A stretch of DNA of 64,000 nucleotides. It comes from Isoetes taiwanensis (lineage: Eukaryota; Streptophyta; Lycopodiopsida; Isoetales; Isoetaceae). The notes beneath the pieces are model-generated. The model was not told where the DNA came from. It did not search any database and was given only the letters and a program-made list of their open reading frames with translations. Below, in pieces: positions 12,111 to 22,410 of the stretch. The DNA lies in NCBI GenBank assembly GCA_021234155.1, contig JAJEKV010000020.1, positions 10,594,346 through 10,658,345 of the forward strand, in the 5' to 3' direction. The stretch's first letter is position 1. Each line of letters begins with the position of its first letter. The position numbers were made by a program, and so were the translations under genes.

Positions 12111-13704
12111 TGTGACGCCCCTCAAGACAATATACCTGGTAACCACCGCACACTCCATCGGAAAATCCCCCAACCAAGGTGTCGCTCAATCGGATGGGCC
12201 CTCCATCTATCCCGCCTCTAGGGATGGCTAGAACGGTAGGGACACGGAGGTGTCTCGTGAACCGGCCCCTATGGACTCCTAATAACAAATGAAGCATATA
12301 ACTAAATGTCGCATTAGCAACCAACAACAATAATAATAAGTCTACCCTCGAAGGGTAGCTCAATCTATCCATCCATAGAATCGCCGAAGGATCAATACAC
12401 CATAAAACAATAAAGCTTCTACCCAAGCTCACCGTGGGGAAAAGTATACTGGACGGGAATCTCAAGATAGATACGACGGAAGTATAAACAATGGCGGGCT
12501 GGCTATAAGACAATGACTAAGGGTTGACCACTCCATCCGCCCCTCCCGTAGCATACTTTGCAGATGGGCTAAAACGAAGCTATAGTATGATCAGAGCCCC
12601 CCGGATAATGCAATCTTTGATTCACCCTAAGAGACTACTCCGTGTTTCATCTCCTCGGTCCGATGAGGCAAGGTCGGGTTACATCTCCCCTTCCCGAAAT
12701 CGATTCGATGGGCGACTAGAGGATCGTGGCGACACACGCCCGCTTCGCCTTTAACCCCAAAAGCAAAGAACCAGGGCCGGCACCTCGCCTCTTTCAGATC
12801 GGGCTGCACCATTGATCCGTGAGGTGACGAACCCATGCCCGCCCACGCGAAGTGACCGACCATAGGTCTAGTGCTCCCCAAGTCCCCGAGAGCCGTTTCC
12901 GGCAGGGGGACTATTCCTCCATCTTGTCAATGATCCCAAGTATGTGGTGCTCGGTCATTTCCATAACTCCCTTAGTCCCAGGGGGCTCTATGCACGCCGC
13001 ATATAATAGGTATTATGGGTCTATCTAGAAGCATCATACATAAGACCTAGGTCTCTACCCCCTTCCCAATACATGAGGAGCATAACAAGAGATCAACCAT
13101 ATCATATCCATAACATATGAACAATAAGAATAAGATCTAACCTAATCACATGAATCTAACTACAGAGTTAGGGTTCGTTGATTCGGTTCATCAGTTGAAA
13201 TAGTGGTTCTAGGAAGGCTCTACTAGAATACATGACTCTACTACATCTCTATAGCTGAAATGCTTCAAAAATACCTCTGATGCATTTCCTCCTCGATCCT
13301 GGGTATCCATCGATTCTTCGATGTTTGAGATTACCGCATTGAATCCAACACGCCCACGCCGCCCTTTGTCGCTAAACCGTGCTATGCTGCAGCTTAGGAT
13401 CTTGATTACAACTCCTGTGACAATAGCCTCAAGAGGGAGGAGCAAAAATGTCTTGGTTTAGGGTTAGGTATTTATAGGCAAATTAGGGTTAGGGTTGACA
13501 CCTTGTCCAATGGGATCGCGAACACGGGGCGCCAACCCCAATCGTAGTGCCACGCGGATATATCCTTTCCTAAGGTTAATCAAGTTACATTTAATGTGAC
13601 TTGAACTTATGTAATTGTCATACAAATCTAAGTGATATCGATTTGTATGGTGGCGTGTTAAAATATAACGTTATACATACCGTATATTTTAGGGGAACGC
13701 GACA
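12111..13704 (-). mobile_element. LTR of the H3-bearing chromovirus (duplicate copy)
   Basis: It aligns end to end with the LTR at 60442-62058: starts TGTGACG on the + strand and ends CGACA (CGTCACA in the intact copy), followed by AGAAC, the same flanking pentamer. About 1.6 kb. A short TTAGGGTTAGGG run near the right end is part of the LTR, not a telomere. Confidence 0.85.
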
Positions 13705-14700
13705 AGAACTATCCCGCTAAAATGAAAGTGGTTGCATCTAACATAGCAATTTTATGTGCAACTAACTCTAAAATGAGTAGCCGCTTTAGTGGATCTTTAT
13801 GGCGGGGTAATAACCCTGGTTATAACCGAAAATATTTGTTGCTATTCCTTGTCTCTAATGTTAATCTTAATCTAATCCAGTGCTTGTATGAGACATTGCC
13901 TTTCGAAAGTGGAAGAGCAAAATCTTTTTATCCCCGCTTACAACTATATAAGGTTTAGAGAAGCTACCAAAGAAAAAGAAAGGGTGAATCACCGAAGGAT
14001 CACCAATGTCATTGAAATAGTGAAATCGGGATTGTGGTAGCTAAATGCCATCATATCCTTGCACCTATCCTTGAGAATGAACATTTTGTGCTGGCTGTTT
14101 TACGCCGCACCATCCGATTCCAAGATCCCACCGCACTGTGAATTCACGCCTTGAATCCTCTTACCTGTTATCACGATAACGAGAAAGCAATCAAAGGGTA
14201 TGTAATACTTTTAAGGTTGTTGCTTTGCTTTTCTTCGCTAATTGGCCCCGCTAAATTTAAGTGATATGTAGGCTGCATACACAAATGTTAACCACATCGA
14301 TCGGTCCAAGTATCTAGAGGCGCCGATTTCATGAAGAGAAATAATGTTAATCGGATTCACAGTAGAGGTGCCATAGCAGCCCGATTTAACATCATGTGGG
14401 TTGTATGTGATGGGATTTATGCACAAATATGTTGAAGCTCTTGTCTCCGGTAGAGATATGGAAGTAAGTTGTATGCCTTCCCTTGTATGTGTTGCGTGAT
14501 CTCATGTTCCTTTTAAATATTTCTAACCTTATTTATGGATGTCACAGATTACATCTAAATGGTTCTCTCATGAATACCACATCCTTGGCGACAATTTCTA
14601 ATAGATGCTTTGGTCATGCATTGTGATGCCAATCCGAAAAGAACGTATCGGCCAGCCCTCCCTCGATTTACGAGCCGATCATGAGTCCGAGTATCGATTT
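13705..14700 (+). pseudogene. Ulp1-type protease gene fragment (duplicate)
   Basis: This duplicates 62059-63043. The half-exon after the insertion site (MKVVASNIAILCATNSKMSS, 13722-13781) is readable, as are the His-motif exon (ENEHFV at about 14070-14090) and the exon carrying the catalytic-Cys region (14390-14450, disrupted before the CGL). The last exon is at about 14549-14680 (ITSKWFSHEY). There are frame breaks throughout. Only the portion downstream of the LTR is present here. Confidence 0.7.
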
Positions 14701-14935
14701 TGCAAGATGAACTATGTAACAGGCTTATATATATCTTTTGTTCACATTTGTGTTCACATTTCCTATCATAAGGAATGTGTAAATGACACTATGCTGAATA
14801 GTATACTACTGATAGTATACTTTTATGACTATGTAAGTTTTTTTTTTTGAAGAAAAAAGATTTCGATTTAAAGAAGCCTTGTACCCTTTTGGTCAATCAA
14901 AACAATTGATTTGATTTTTGATCGACATATTTTAG

Positions 14936-15485
14936 ACCTTGTACCACACACGACACCCACAACACCACACCACAATCCACAACACACACCACCACACCCC
15001 CACCACACTCCACCACACCACATCATACCACCACACACCACTACACACACCACCACCACCAACTTCCCCACCACCACACCCCCACCACCACCACACACCA
15101 CACCACCACCCCACCACCACACTCCACCACCGCTCCACACCCACCATTTGGTGTATGGTGTATGGTGTGTGGTGAATGGTGTGGTGTGTGGTGGGATGTG
15201 CCTTGGTAGTGAATATGATAGTTGGTGTATGGTCTATGGTGTATGGTGTGTGGTGAATGGTGTGGTGTGTGTGTGTGTGGTGAATAATGGTGTGGTGTGT
15301 GGTGGGATGTGCTGCTCTGGTGAATATGATAGTTGGTGTATGGTCTATAGTGTATGGTGTGGTTAATGGTGTGGTGTGTGGTGGTGGGGTGTGTGGTGAA
15401 TGGTGTGGTGTGTGGTGGGATGTGCCTGCACGGTGAATATGATAGTGTGGGGCATGGTATGGTGCATGGTTTGGTGTGGTATACA
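14936..15485. repeat. CA-rich then TG-rich minisatellite with mirror/inverted symmetry
   Basis: About 14944-15145 is built of CACCACACC-type words and about 15146-15480 of TGGTGTATGG/TGGTGTGTGG words, joined at CCACCATTTGGTGTATGG, so the two halves are roughly reverse complements. A longer period of about 120-130 bp (GGGATGTGC ... GAATATGATAGT) repeats three times in the TG half. The duplicate is at 63310-63862. Confidence 0.9.
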
Positions 15486-15632
15486 CACCCTAACAGTTTT
15501 AGTGTTCATTTCATGAGATGGTATTGTTCAAGAGGTTTGGACCAACATCGAGAGAATTTTTGGCGAATGCTTTCAGATGCTTCAAGATGCATTTAAAGAA
15601 AAATACTACGAACATATTTTTCTTATTGGCCG

Positions 15633-16383
15633 CTTGTTACCATATTTTGTTAGTGTGCGATCATAAATTACTTAACCTTGAAATTCCTTTTGTTGGCTTT
15701 AATGTTTGTTTTGGTATACTATTTCAGTAATTGTACTTTTGCATTTTATAATTAATGACAAAAACCATCATTAACTTGAGTTGCACCAAAAACTTGAGTT
15801 GCAAACTAAGTACCAAACATGTTTCTTATATCTATACGAGAAAGGATAGAAATAGTTGGCTTAACTAAAAAGAACATGGAAACTCGTGAGAACAGTTAAA
15901 GCAAAAAAAATAGTCACAACAAATGTGAGAAGAGGGAGTTCTGTCATTAATGAAAAAGCTTTACAAAAAATGGAGTAGGACTATTGCAAAACAAGTTGAA
16001 TTAAAAGTTTTTACAAAGAATAGTCACAAGGACTATTACCAAAAAATTGAAACTAGGGATTACAAAAACAAGGCTTGATCTTCGTGCCATCTTTCACTCT
16101 ATATGAAGGTCGCCCCTCCATGGCATACATCTTCATTTCGAGGAGTCGCCTCGCCGAGGTAAGCCTCATGCACCCACTCGATCACCCCGAACGGCGTAGT
16201 TTACTGATGATCCATGATGAGCTTCCACCTCCGTGGAGTGAACTTCACCGATCAGAACCGGTGGCCTCCTGAGGAAGACACCCATTCTTCTGGAGGAAGA
16301 CACCATCCTCCTGAGGGGAAGAGGGGAGGACCGCCGGTGGGGGAGGAGCAGCACAATGGCCTGATAGTGTTCTTTGGAGTGTG
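15633..16383. other. No gene seen
   Basis: AT-rich sequence, GC-richer from 16080 with short, uninformative ORFs. There is a local imperfect repeat GAGGAAGACACC at 16270-16310. Confidence 0.5.
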
Positions 16384-16850
16384 CACTACAAGAGAATGCT
16401 AGTTTATCGTCAAAAAAATCGTCAAAAATTTCGTCAGAACCACATGATTTTCCAGACTGTAGTTCTGATGAATATTCTGATGTATATAATCTGACGAATT
16501 TTACGTCAAAATAATCGTCAAAATATGCGTCAGAATTACGTCAAAACATGCGTCAGAATTTCGTCAGAAAATTCGTCTGCCTATGCGTCAGAAGTTAATC
16601 GTCAAAATTTTCATCAAGATTTTCGTCAGATCATTCGTCACAATATCGTCGCCGATCATTCGGGTCACAATATCGTCGAGTTACATCGGGTTATTCGGTC
16701 GATTGTTCATCTGGTATGCATCAAAATTACGTCAAGTTATTCATCAAAAGTTTCGTCAATTTATTCGTCAGAATTTTCATCAAGTTTTTCATCGTATGCT
16801 TCATTACCTTCTGGTATATTTTTGACAATATTCTCGTTCTTTCTGTTTGT
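16384..16850 (+). mobile_element. CACTA (En/Spm-type) transposon terminus with subterminal repeats
   Basis: The sequence CACTACAAGAGAATGC at 16384 matches the canonical plant CACTA terminal inverted repeat (CACTACAAGAAAA type). It is followed by more than twenty degenerate copies of CGTCARAAT (16408-16800) in both orientations (CGTCAGAAT and CTGACGAAT), the arrangement known for CACTA subterminal transposase-binding motifs. I found no matching right end and no transposase, so it is a truncated or non-autonomous element whose extent is unknown. Confidence 0.65.
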
Positions 16851-17520
16851 CATTATGCAAGACCATTTTTATTTCTGTCTAGATTATTTCTACATACTCT
16901 TATATAACTTATAATGATGCGTGGATTATAGATGAAGAGATAACAATATATATAAAATAAAAATTTCTTTATTTAAATCTAATCATAGTTACATGTCGAG
17001 AATTGACAATCTTTACAATGCCAATCATGAGCCATGGCTCCATGAAACTACAGCCATTCATGAAATGGAAGAAATCGAAGACCTTCAAAGTACGTCTTCA
17101 ACTACAATCTTCAAGTAATAGCTTTCTCTCCTTCCCTCCATTGATGTCCTAAAAATCAAACAATCATCTCACCATTAGAACTGAAACCAGAACCTTATCA
17201 TTTTAAGTTAATGATCCATCTATAATTATATGCAATATCATGTATAGAGAAGAATATTTTTTAGACTCGTGTAGTCCTATTGTATTTCTTCAAAATTACT
17301 ACCCATGTGATTGAGAATGGATGCTTAGATAATCATATTCAAAAAGCGAGAATTACATGTTTATGTTGATTATAAACTTAACAAGAGTGCTTACCATCGT
17401 AATGGTGAGACAATTGCACAGTTCCAGTATATGTACATTCCACTTTTGTATTTAAAACCAGAAGGTTTTATCATGTGCAAAGACATAAGATTTCTACCAT
17501 AAATTGCAACCCGAAGTTTT
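16851..17520. other. No gene seen
   Basis: AT-rich sequence between the CACTA subterminal region and the RBOH remnant. It may contain introns or downstream exons of the latter, but none could be supported. Confidence 0.4.
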
Positions 17521-17576
17521 GAGTTAACGCTTCAGAACAAACAGAAAGACAATGAATTGAAAGTTGGTTAGGAAAG

Positions 17577-18110
17577 CTGACCTTGACTGCTTGTAATGCC
17601 AATTATAGCCAATTTCATTGCACTCCTCTGATAATGCTCCAACAATTCTTGGAAGATCACAGCTCAAGTGTACTATTGCATGAACTGCCACAGCTATTGC
17701 AATAGCTGCTGCAACAGTTGCCAAAATCCAAGTTAGTGAAGATTTCTTATATAAACCTTCAAAGTGCTTAAATTTCCAGAAGAGACTTGCCTTTTAAAAG
17801 CAAATGTTGTTATCAAATGGGATTATTTTAACTTAAATAGAACGCAGACTTGTGATTATAATCCTGCAGATAGGTAATAAGATGAGTGCCATAAGAGATT
17901 CAAGGTCTCTGCAGCCCCTTTTGTTGTGCAAACACATAGCCCATGATGGAGAATAGCAAAGACTGAAGGGGTTCTTGACTTATCCGAAGGTTTTTGAACT
18001 CGGTCTTCAGCATGTGTAGGATAAGAAACTTGTGCTTGCTTGTCCGAATGACATGCACTCCAATGTGATACGCCTTCAACCATAGTAAATAAAAAATTGA
18101 GAGATTAAAT
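17577..18110 (-). pseudogene. RBOH-type NADPH oxidase fragment
   Basis: Plant respiratory burst oxidases are membrane flavocytochromes producing apoplastic superoxide. On the minus strand three collinear pieces of the ferric-reductase transmembrane region are visible: GLCVCTTKGAAETLNL (about 17900-17950), then after a one-frame shift MALILLPICR followed by a decayed version of the conserved PFDDN segment (17800-17895), then AVHAIVHLSCDLPRIV (about 17610-17720) with the paired heme-ligand histidines HAIVH. The last exon ends KQSR before a GT donor. A frameshift inside the first piece and a stop after the PFDN segment indicate a pseudogene, unless due to sequence error. EF-hand, FAD and NADPH domains were not found. 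Confidence 0.7.
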
Positions 18111-18230
18111 AATGAAATCAAACAATTGCTTACCATTGGATAGCCTTTTGTGAATTGGCATGCAATGATGTACAACCAGCATGCCTGATGGTATATATCT
18201 TCAATCACCTGCTGCAACAAAAAATAAAAT

Positions 18231-19375
18231 ATTTACACTTGCCTCATAAATAAATATTTAGATAAAAATCATTACTCTTGCTTGGAGAGAAGCATCGACA
18301 ATCTACACATGTTAATATAGCAATCTAAGTAATCTACACATGTTAAAATAGCAGCCTAAGTATGTACATCGTTAAATACAGGACATATCCATTCACCAAT
18401 TCACTTTCACCATACATCATGCCTTCTATGCAAGGCAATACAAAAAATCGTCTCATGTAATCCAACTCAATTATATGAGGTTTTTATGGCATAAATACTT
18501 TCCATCACCATTTCACTTCGAGCAAGCAAAGTAAAGCAAAATGCTAACAATCTGGCAAACAGTCAAGATAGACAAAACCATTTCGAACTCAATGTGTATC
18601 CAGAGTGCTCAGATTCATGTGTTTGCTTGCTAAAAGATCTGGCCACATATGCTTGTGCACTAAAGTAAACTCTTACATAAACTAATGCAAGACTTTCCAT
18701 GTCTTACACCTTAACACATATCAACATTTTAGAGCATAGTAATACTTATATTTAGACATTTAACATCCTAATAGGCTCATATGAGAACCAGGCATGTATC
18801 AACAAATGTCACACTAAACAAAGTTTAAAATGAAACGCGACTAATTTGCTCAAAAACGCACTTCAAAAGGAATCTTTGAAAGATTCCCTAAAATCCCCCC
18901 AAAAATGTCCCTTTTTGTGGTATATTTGTGACAAGTGTGACAATTTAAAAATTTTAGGCATCATTTTGGAGGGGGGTGTGAACTTAGCTTCCATTCAAAA
19001 TTTTTGACATCCCTTTTGGCCCCCCTAGTTTGGGTTGCGAAATAGTAATATTTTCAAAAACTAAACAAAATAGACATTGAAAAAACAAAGCAAGCACAAA
19101 AAAGTGCCAAAAGGTATTTTATTCAAAGTTTTCCAAATCAATACAAAACTATGAACAAACCGTAAAAATGCAACACATTTTGACATTGCCTCATTGAAGG
19201 AAACATTTTCACATGAAAGTATGCCTCATCACTTTGAAGCTAAGTTGGAGTCGAAGACGCCGCTTCTTCGCCTTATATACTTGCTCTTATTTGCTCATCC
19301 GCCTTTGCTATAGACTTATGTATACCACGATGAACGCCTTCAAACTAAATTGGTGGTATAGATTTATACCACAAT
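18231..19375. other. No gene seen
   Basis: AT-rich sequence with no ORF of interest. There is a 24-bp near-duplicate around 18300-18350 (CTACACATGTTAA twice). Confidence 0.5.
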
Positions 19376-19377
19376 AG

Positions 19378-19775
19378 GTAGTGCTTTGTATGGATATGAC
19401 ATGCCGAGTTCGTGATGGTATAAATTTAGCGCAGATAAATTTATACCGCTAGAGGACTCGAAATGCAGATAAATTTATATCACGAGAGTTTCTCGATTCA
19501 TCAGCGAGAGCTCTCACTATAAATTTATACCGTGGAGAGCTCCCTCGCTATACCATCAGAGCTTTCTGGTATAAATTTATACCGCGACAACTCTCTGGTG
19601 ATAAATTTATACCGCAGAAAACCTTCGTGACAACCAATTTATACACATATATATGTATATATATATATATATATATATACACATAATTACATATATATAT
19701 CCCACAAGAAAAGAGAACTCTTTATGGTATAAATCTATACGGAGAAATCCAGATAAATTTATACCGAATTGCATA
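19378..19775. repeat. Palindromic TATAAATTTATA minisatellite and AT microsatellites
   Basis: The core GATAAATTTATACCGC recurs about ten times at irregular 20-60-bp spacing. At about 19569-19584 it is extended to GGTATAAATTTATACC, a perfect 16-bp palindrome. The spacers carry GAGAGCTCTC-type words that also pair with each other. Runs of (TA)n occur at 19650-19680 and 19785-19815. Confidence 0.85.
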
Positions 19776-19820
19776 TATATATAAGACTTGTATATATATA
19801 TATGTAATATATATATGCAG

Positions 19821-20460
19821 TCCAAAGAGATAAAGTATATATCGTGTAAAAATCTTTTTTAGGTCTTTTTCTTGCTCGCCAAAGGGTTTGGCAACCTAAA
19901 ACTACTAAAGTAACACACATAAGGGATAATTTTACACATAATCGCTCTTAGTTTTTAGTCTAAAAAGTTCTAAAACGGTTCTAAATTTTCTCGAGCTTGT
20001 AATGCAATGTTAGAGCATAAAGTAGTCGAATCATGTTGCTATTTCTACTTTTTCTCTACATACATGCTAACTTCACTCCGTGCAAAATAAAAAATTGCTA
20101 TTAAAGGCAAAGAACTCCAAAATATTATGGTGACACAGGTGTTTGACTAGAAGGAAACCACATGGTTTATCCAGAGGAGAGCGAGGAGTAGCAACCCCTC
20201 AGAAGTTTACCTATTTATTTACAAAATATATAGGAAAGGGTAAGGCGAATACTTCATTGCCAGAGAAATGTGCATGGTGCCCACTGCTACAGATGATGTA
20301 ATTGTGATGAATATCTAGCATAATAACAGGGGGTTTCCCTTGTATTTTTATACCTTTTTCCCTATGATTTTCATATGATTGTTTGTCGTATTTCATGGGA
20401 CATACTAATGCGTATATCTAGAGTGCGCAATCATACGCTCTAATAAATTTTCATCATATT
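19821..20460. other. No gene seen
   Basis: AT-rich sequence without recognisable coding content. Confidence 0.5.
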
Positions 20461-20972
20461 TTTCAATGGTTAACCCCTTAAACATGCAATATTTTGATAT
20501 TTTAGGGTTCTCTACTTCTATATTCCTAATTCCTAAGAAACTATTATTTCTTTTACATGCATGGATCGAGGACCATAAGGCTAGGGTTTTTCGCTATCAC
20601 TTAAGAACCGGCCGCCCGTATGCAGACAATTCTTCATTCGACTTCCATAGTCTGGCGAATCCTTCAATGCTCCAACACAAATGTTCGATACGAGCATGTT
20701 TGTTGCAGTTGAGCATGCCATCCCTTTAGGCTTTTTACACCTTCCATTTAGTCTTCCTGTAATTGATGCAAAGTTACAATTTCGAAAACTGTCACACTTA
20801 GAAGACCTCAAACGAAAGACCCTCATTTGTATCCCGATGCAAAGTTGTCTTATTCTCGCTATTTCTTTTGGTGATTTTTGTTGTGGGTCTTCCACAAATC
20901 ATCATCTGGTTTTCATCCACCCGAAACTATCTTCACGGCCAATAATCGCCTCGTTTCTCTATTTTTGAGACC

Positions 20973-21452
20973 TTGAATTGTTTCGCAAATTTTTCCTTCT
21001 CCAGAGCAAAAATGTCTTCCCCGATCCGGATGACTAGTGGCGGGCCTGTGGCTTACCCCAAGATGACAAGTATGCAAGAGCGAAGTTCAGATTCCTTTGA
21101 GCATCTAACTAGCTGGGTTTCCATCTTATCAAGGTATGAGCCTTTCAAGCTTCAACAAGAGTGTGGAAAACGCTCCATTCTTTATTTCCCTCGCCATATG
21201 CCACACATCCGCCTCCCTCCTCCCATTACATCTCAAAATGTGCCATGCCATTCCCACTCAATCTACATTAAGGAAGTTATGCTAGGATCTAAGCTTGTTC
21301 TTCACAAGGTTCTAGATCATGATCAAACTTCTCGCTCTTGGGACCCCTCTTTAGAGCCCAACATTGAACCTCACCAACCCATACATTTGTTGCATGTGTT
21401 TATTGCTAATGGTAGCACAATTCTTCACCATATGAGCTTATTGATGGGCTAA
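20973..21452 (+). CDS. Unrecognised 159-codon ORF
   Basis: An open + frame begins MNCFANFSFSRAKMSSPIRM and ends at a TAA at 21450. Composition is plausible for protein (mixed, His/Ser-rich) but no family motif is seen. It lies between PPR-gene-like sequence on both sides (a phrase EDLKRK occurs at about 20800 and again in the PPR remnant at 21810), so it may be the translation of an inserted non-coding segment. Low confidence that it is expressed. Confidence 0.2.
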   Translation: MNCFANFSFSRAKMSSPIRMTSGGPVAYPKMTSMQERSSDSFEHLTSWVSILSRYEPFKLQQECGKRSILYFPRHMPHIRLPPPITSQNVPCHSHSIYIKEVMLGSKLVLHKVLDHDQTSRSWDPSLEPNIEPHQPIHLLHVFIANGSTILHHMSLLMG

Positions 21453-21729
21453 ACGCCGTAGAAGATGAGGAGACTCCAAAGAAATGCTCTTAGATGGTGT
21501 GTTTGGCCTCCGGATTCTACGCCTACTGTGTGGAATTTTTGTGGAATTTTTTAAGAAGATTTTGCAAACGCTTTGTAGCTTCAATGTAGCTAGTTCAAGA
21601 TTGCTAAATGTTGGTGCTTTTTATCCGTGAAGTTATGATCTTGCCACCATGGGTGGCTCTTGCGGCTCATCCACGCCCGTGAGTGTGGGCGATGTGCACT
21701 TTTAATGAAGCAGGAATGGATGTGAGTTC

Positions 21730-22410
21730 TTATGGAACAGGCTTATGTAAAACTTCCCGGCCCTTCAATTCGAGAGCCAAATGTGTACTCTTTTGGCACT
21801 TCATATCAGTTGATCTTTGAAGACCTCAAACGTAAAGACCAACATATTTACGTTTCTGCCCTAAAAGCATGCTCTTCAGCGTCATATCTTTGCCAGGGAA
21901 GACTTGTGCATAATCGATCATTTGCAGTTCAAGCATCTTAAAAAGCATGTGCCATTGAAAAAGAGGCGTGTACATTCATGAGTATGTGATGGGATCCAAG
22001 TTTCAAGTCATTGCTTTTTAGTTTCAAGTCCGCTTTTTTGTGGGTAGCACATTGGTGGACATGTATGCAAAGATGCGTAAGTCGTGGATAATGCCGCATT
22101 AGTATTTGCCATTTTGAAAGCATTCAGCAGGACTGGGGCCATGGATAGAGCAAGGTATATTCATGAGAAAATTATGAAGAAGGGTTTCCAGTTTGATGCG
22201 CCAAAGAGAGCAAATGCTCTTGTGGGACATGTATGCAAAACGTGGTTGCTTGAAGAGGCACATGAAGTCTTTCGACATTGCCACGCGGATGTTGGATTGT
22301 GGAATACAATCATTTCTGGGTATGTCCAGCATGGTGACACCTTCCATGCTTTAAAATGCATTGGGGAAATGCAGGACGAAAGATTGAGGCTAGATGCAAT
22401 GTCCCTTTAA
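21730..22410 (+). pseudogene. PPR protein gene remnant
   Basis: Pentatricopeptide repeat proteins bind organellar RNA. Readable blocks in order are: IYVSALKACSSASYLCQGRL (21855-21914), a frameshifted VGSTLVDMYAK-like block (22030-22080), then a continuous frame at 22084-22410 with AMDRARYIHEKIMKKGFQ, ALVGHVCKTWLLEEAHEVF and DVGLWNTIISGYVQHGDTF, the standard plant-type P/L/S repeat phrases. The frame ends at a TAA just after RLDAMSL. No E or DYW extension is present. Two frame breaks and the premature stop make it a pseudogene. Confidence 0.8.

Larger units (their letters stand above)
10232..15632. repeat. Degraded duplicate of 58551-64000
   Basis: The whole block aligns collinearly with 58551-64000: spacer, H3-like ORF, leader, primer site, LTR, target-site AGAAC, Ulp1 exons, CA/TG repeat and beyond. 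Because it shares the host flank outside the LTR, it is a segmental duplication of an already inserted element, not an independent insertion. Differences are concentrated at CG, CTG and CAG sites. The left edge coincides with the Helitron D terminus; the right edge passes the end of the homologous part of the window. Confidence 0.9.

Noticed and set aside
13455-13495. TTAGGGTTAGGG telomere-like motif (also near 10125, 43100 and 61820)
   Set aside because: Only two or three units, within LTR copies or a Helitron end, so not an interstitial telomere.
14868-15486. ORFs of 78-184 codons in the CA/TG minisatellite (and at 63137-63957)
   Set aside because: His/Thr/Pro or Val/Trp/Gly repeats are translations of simple sequence.
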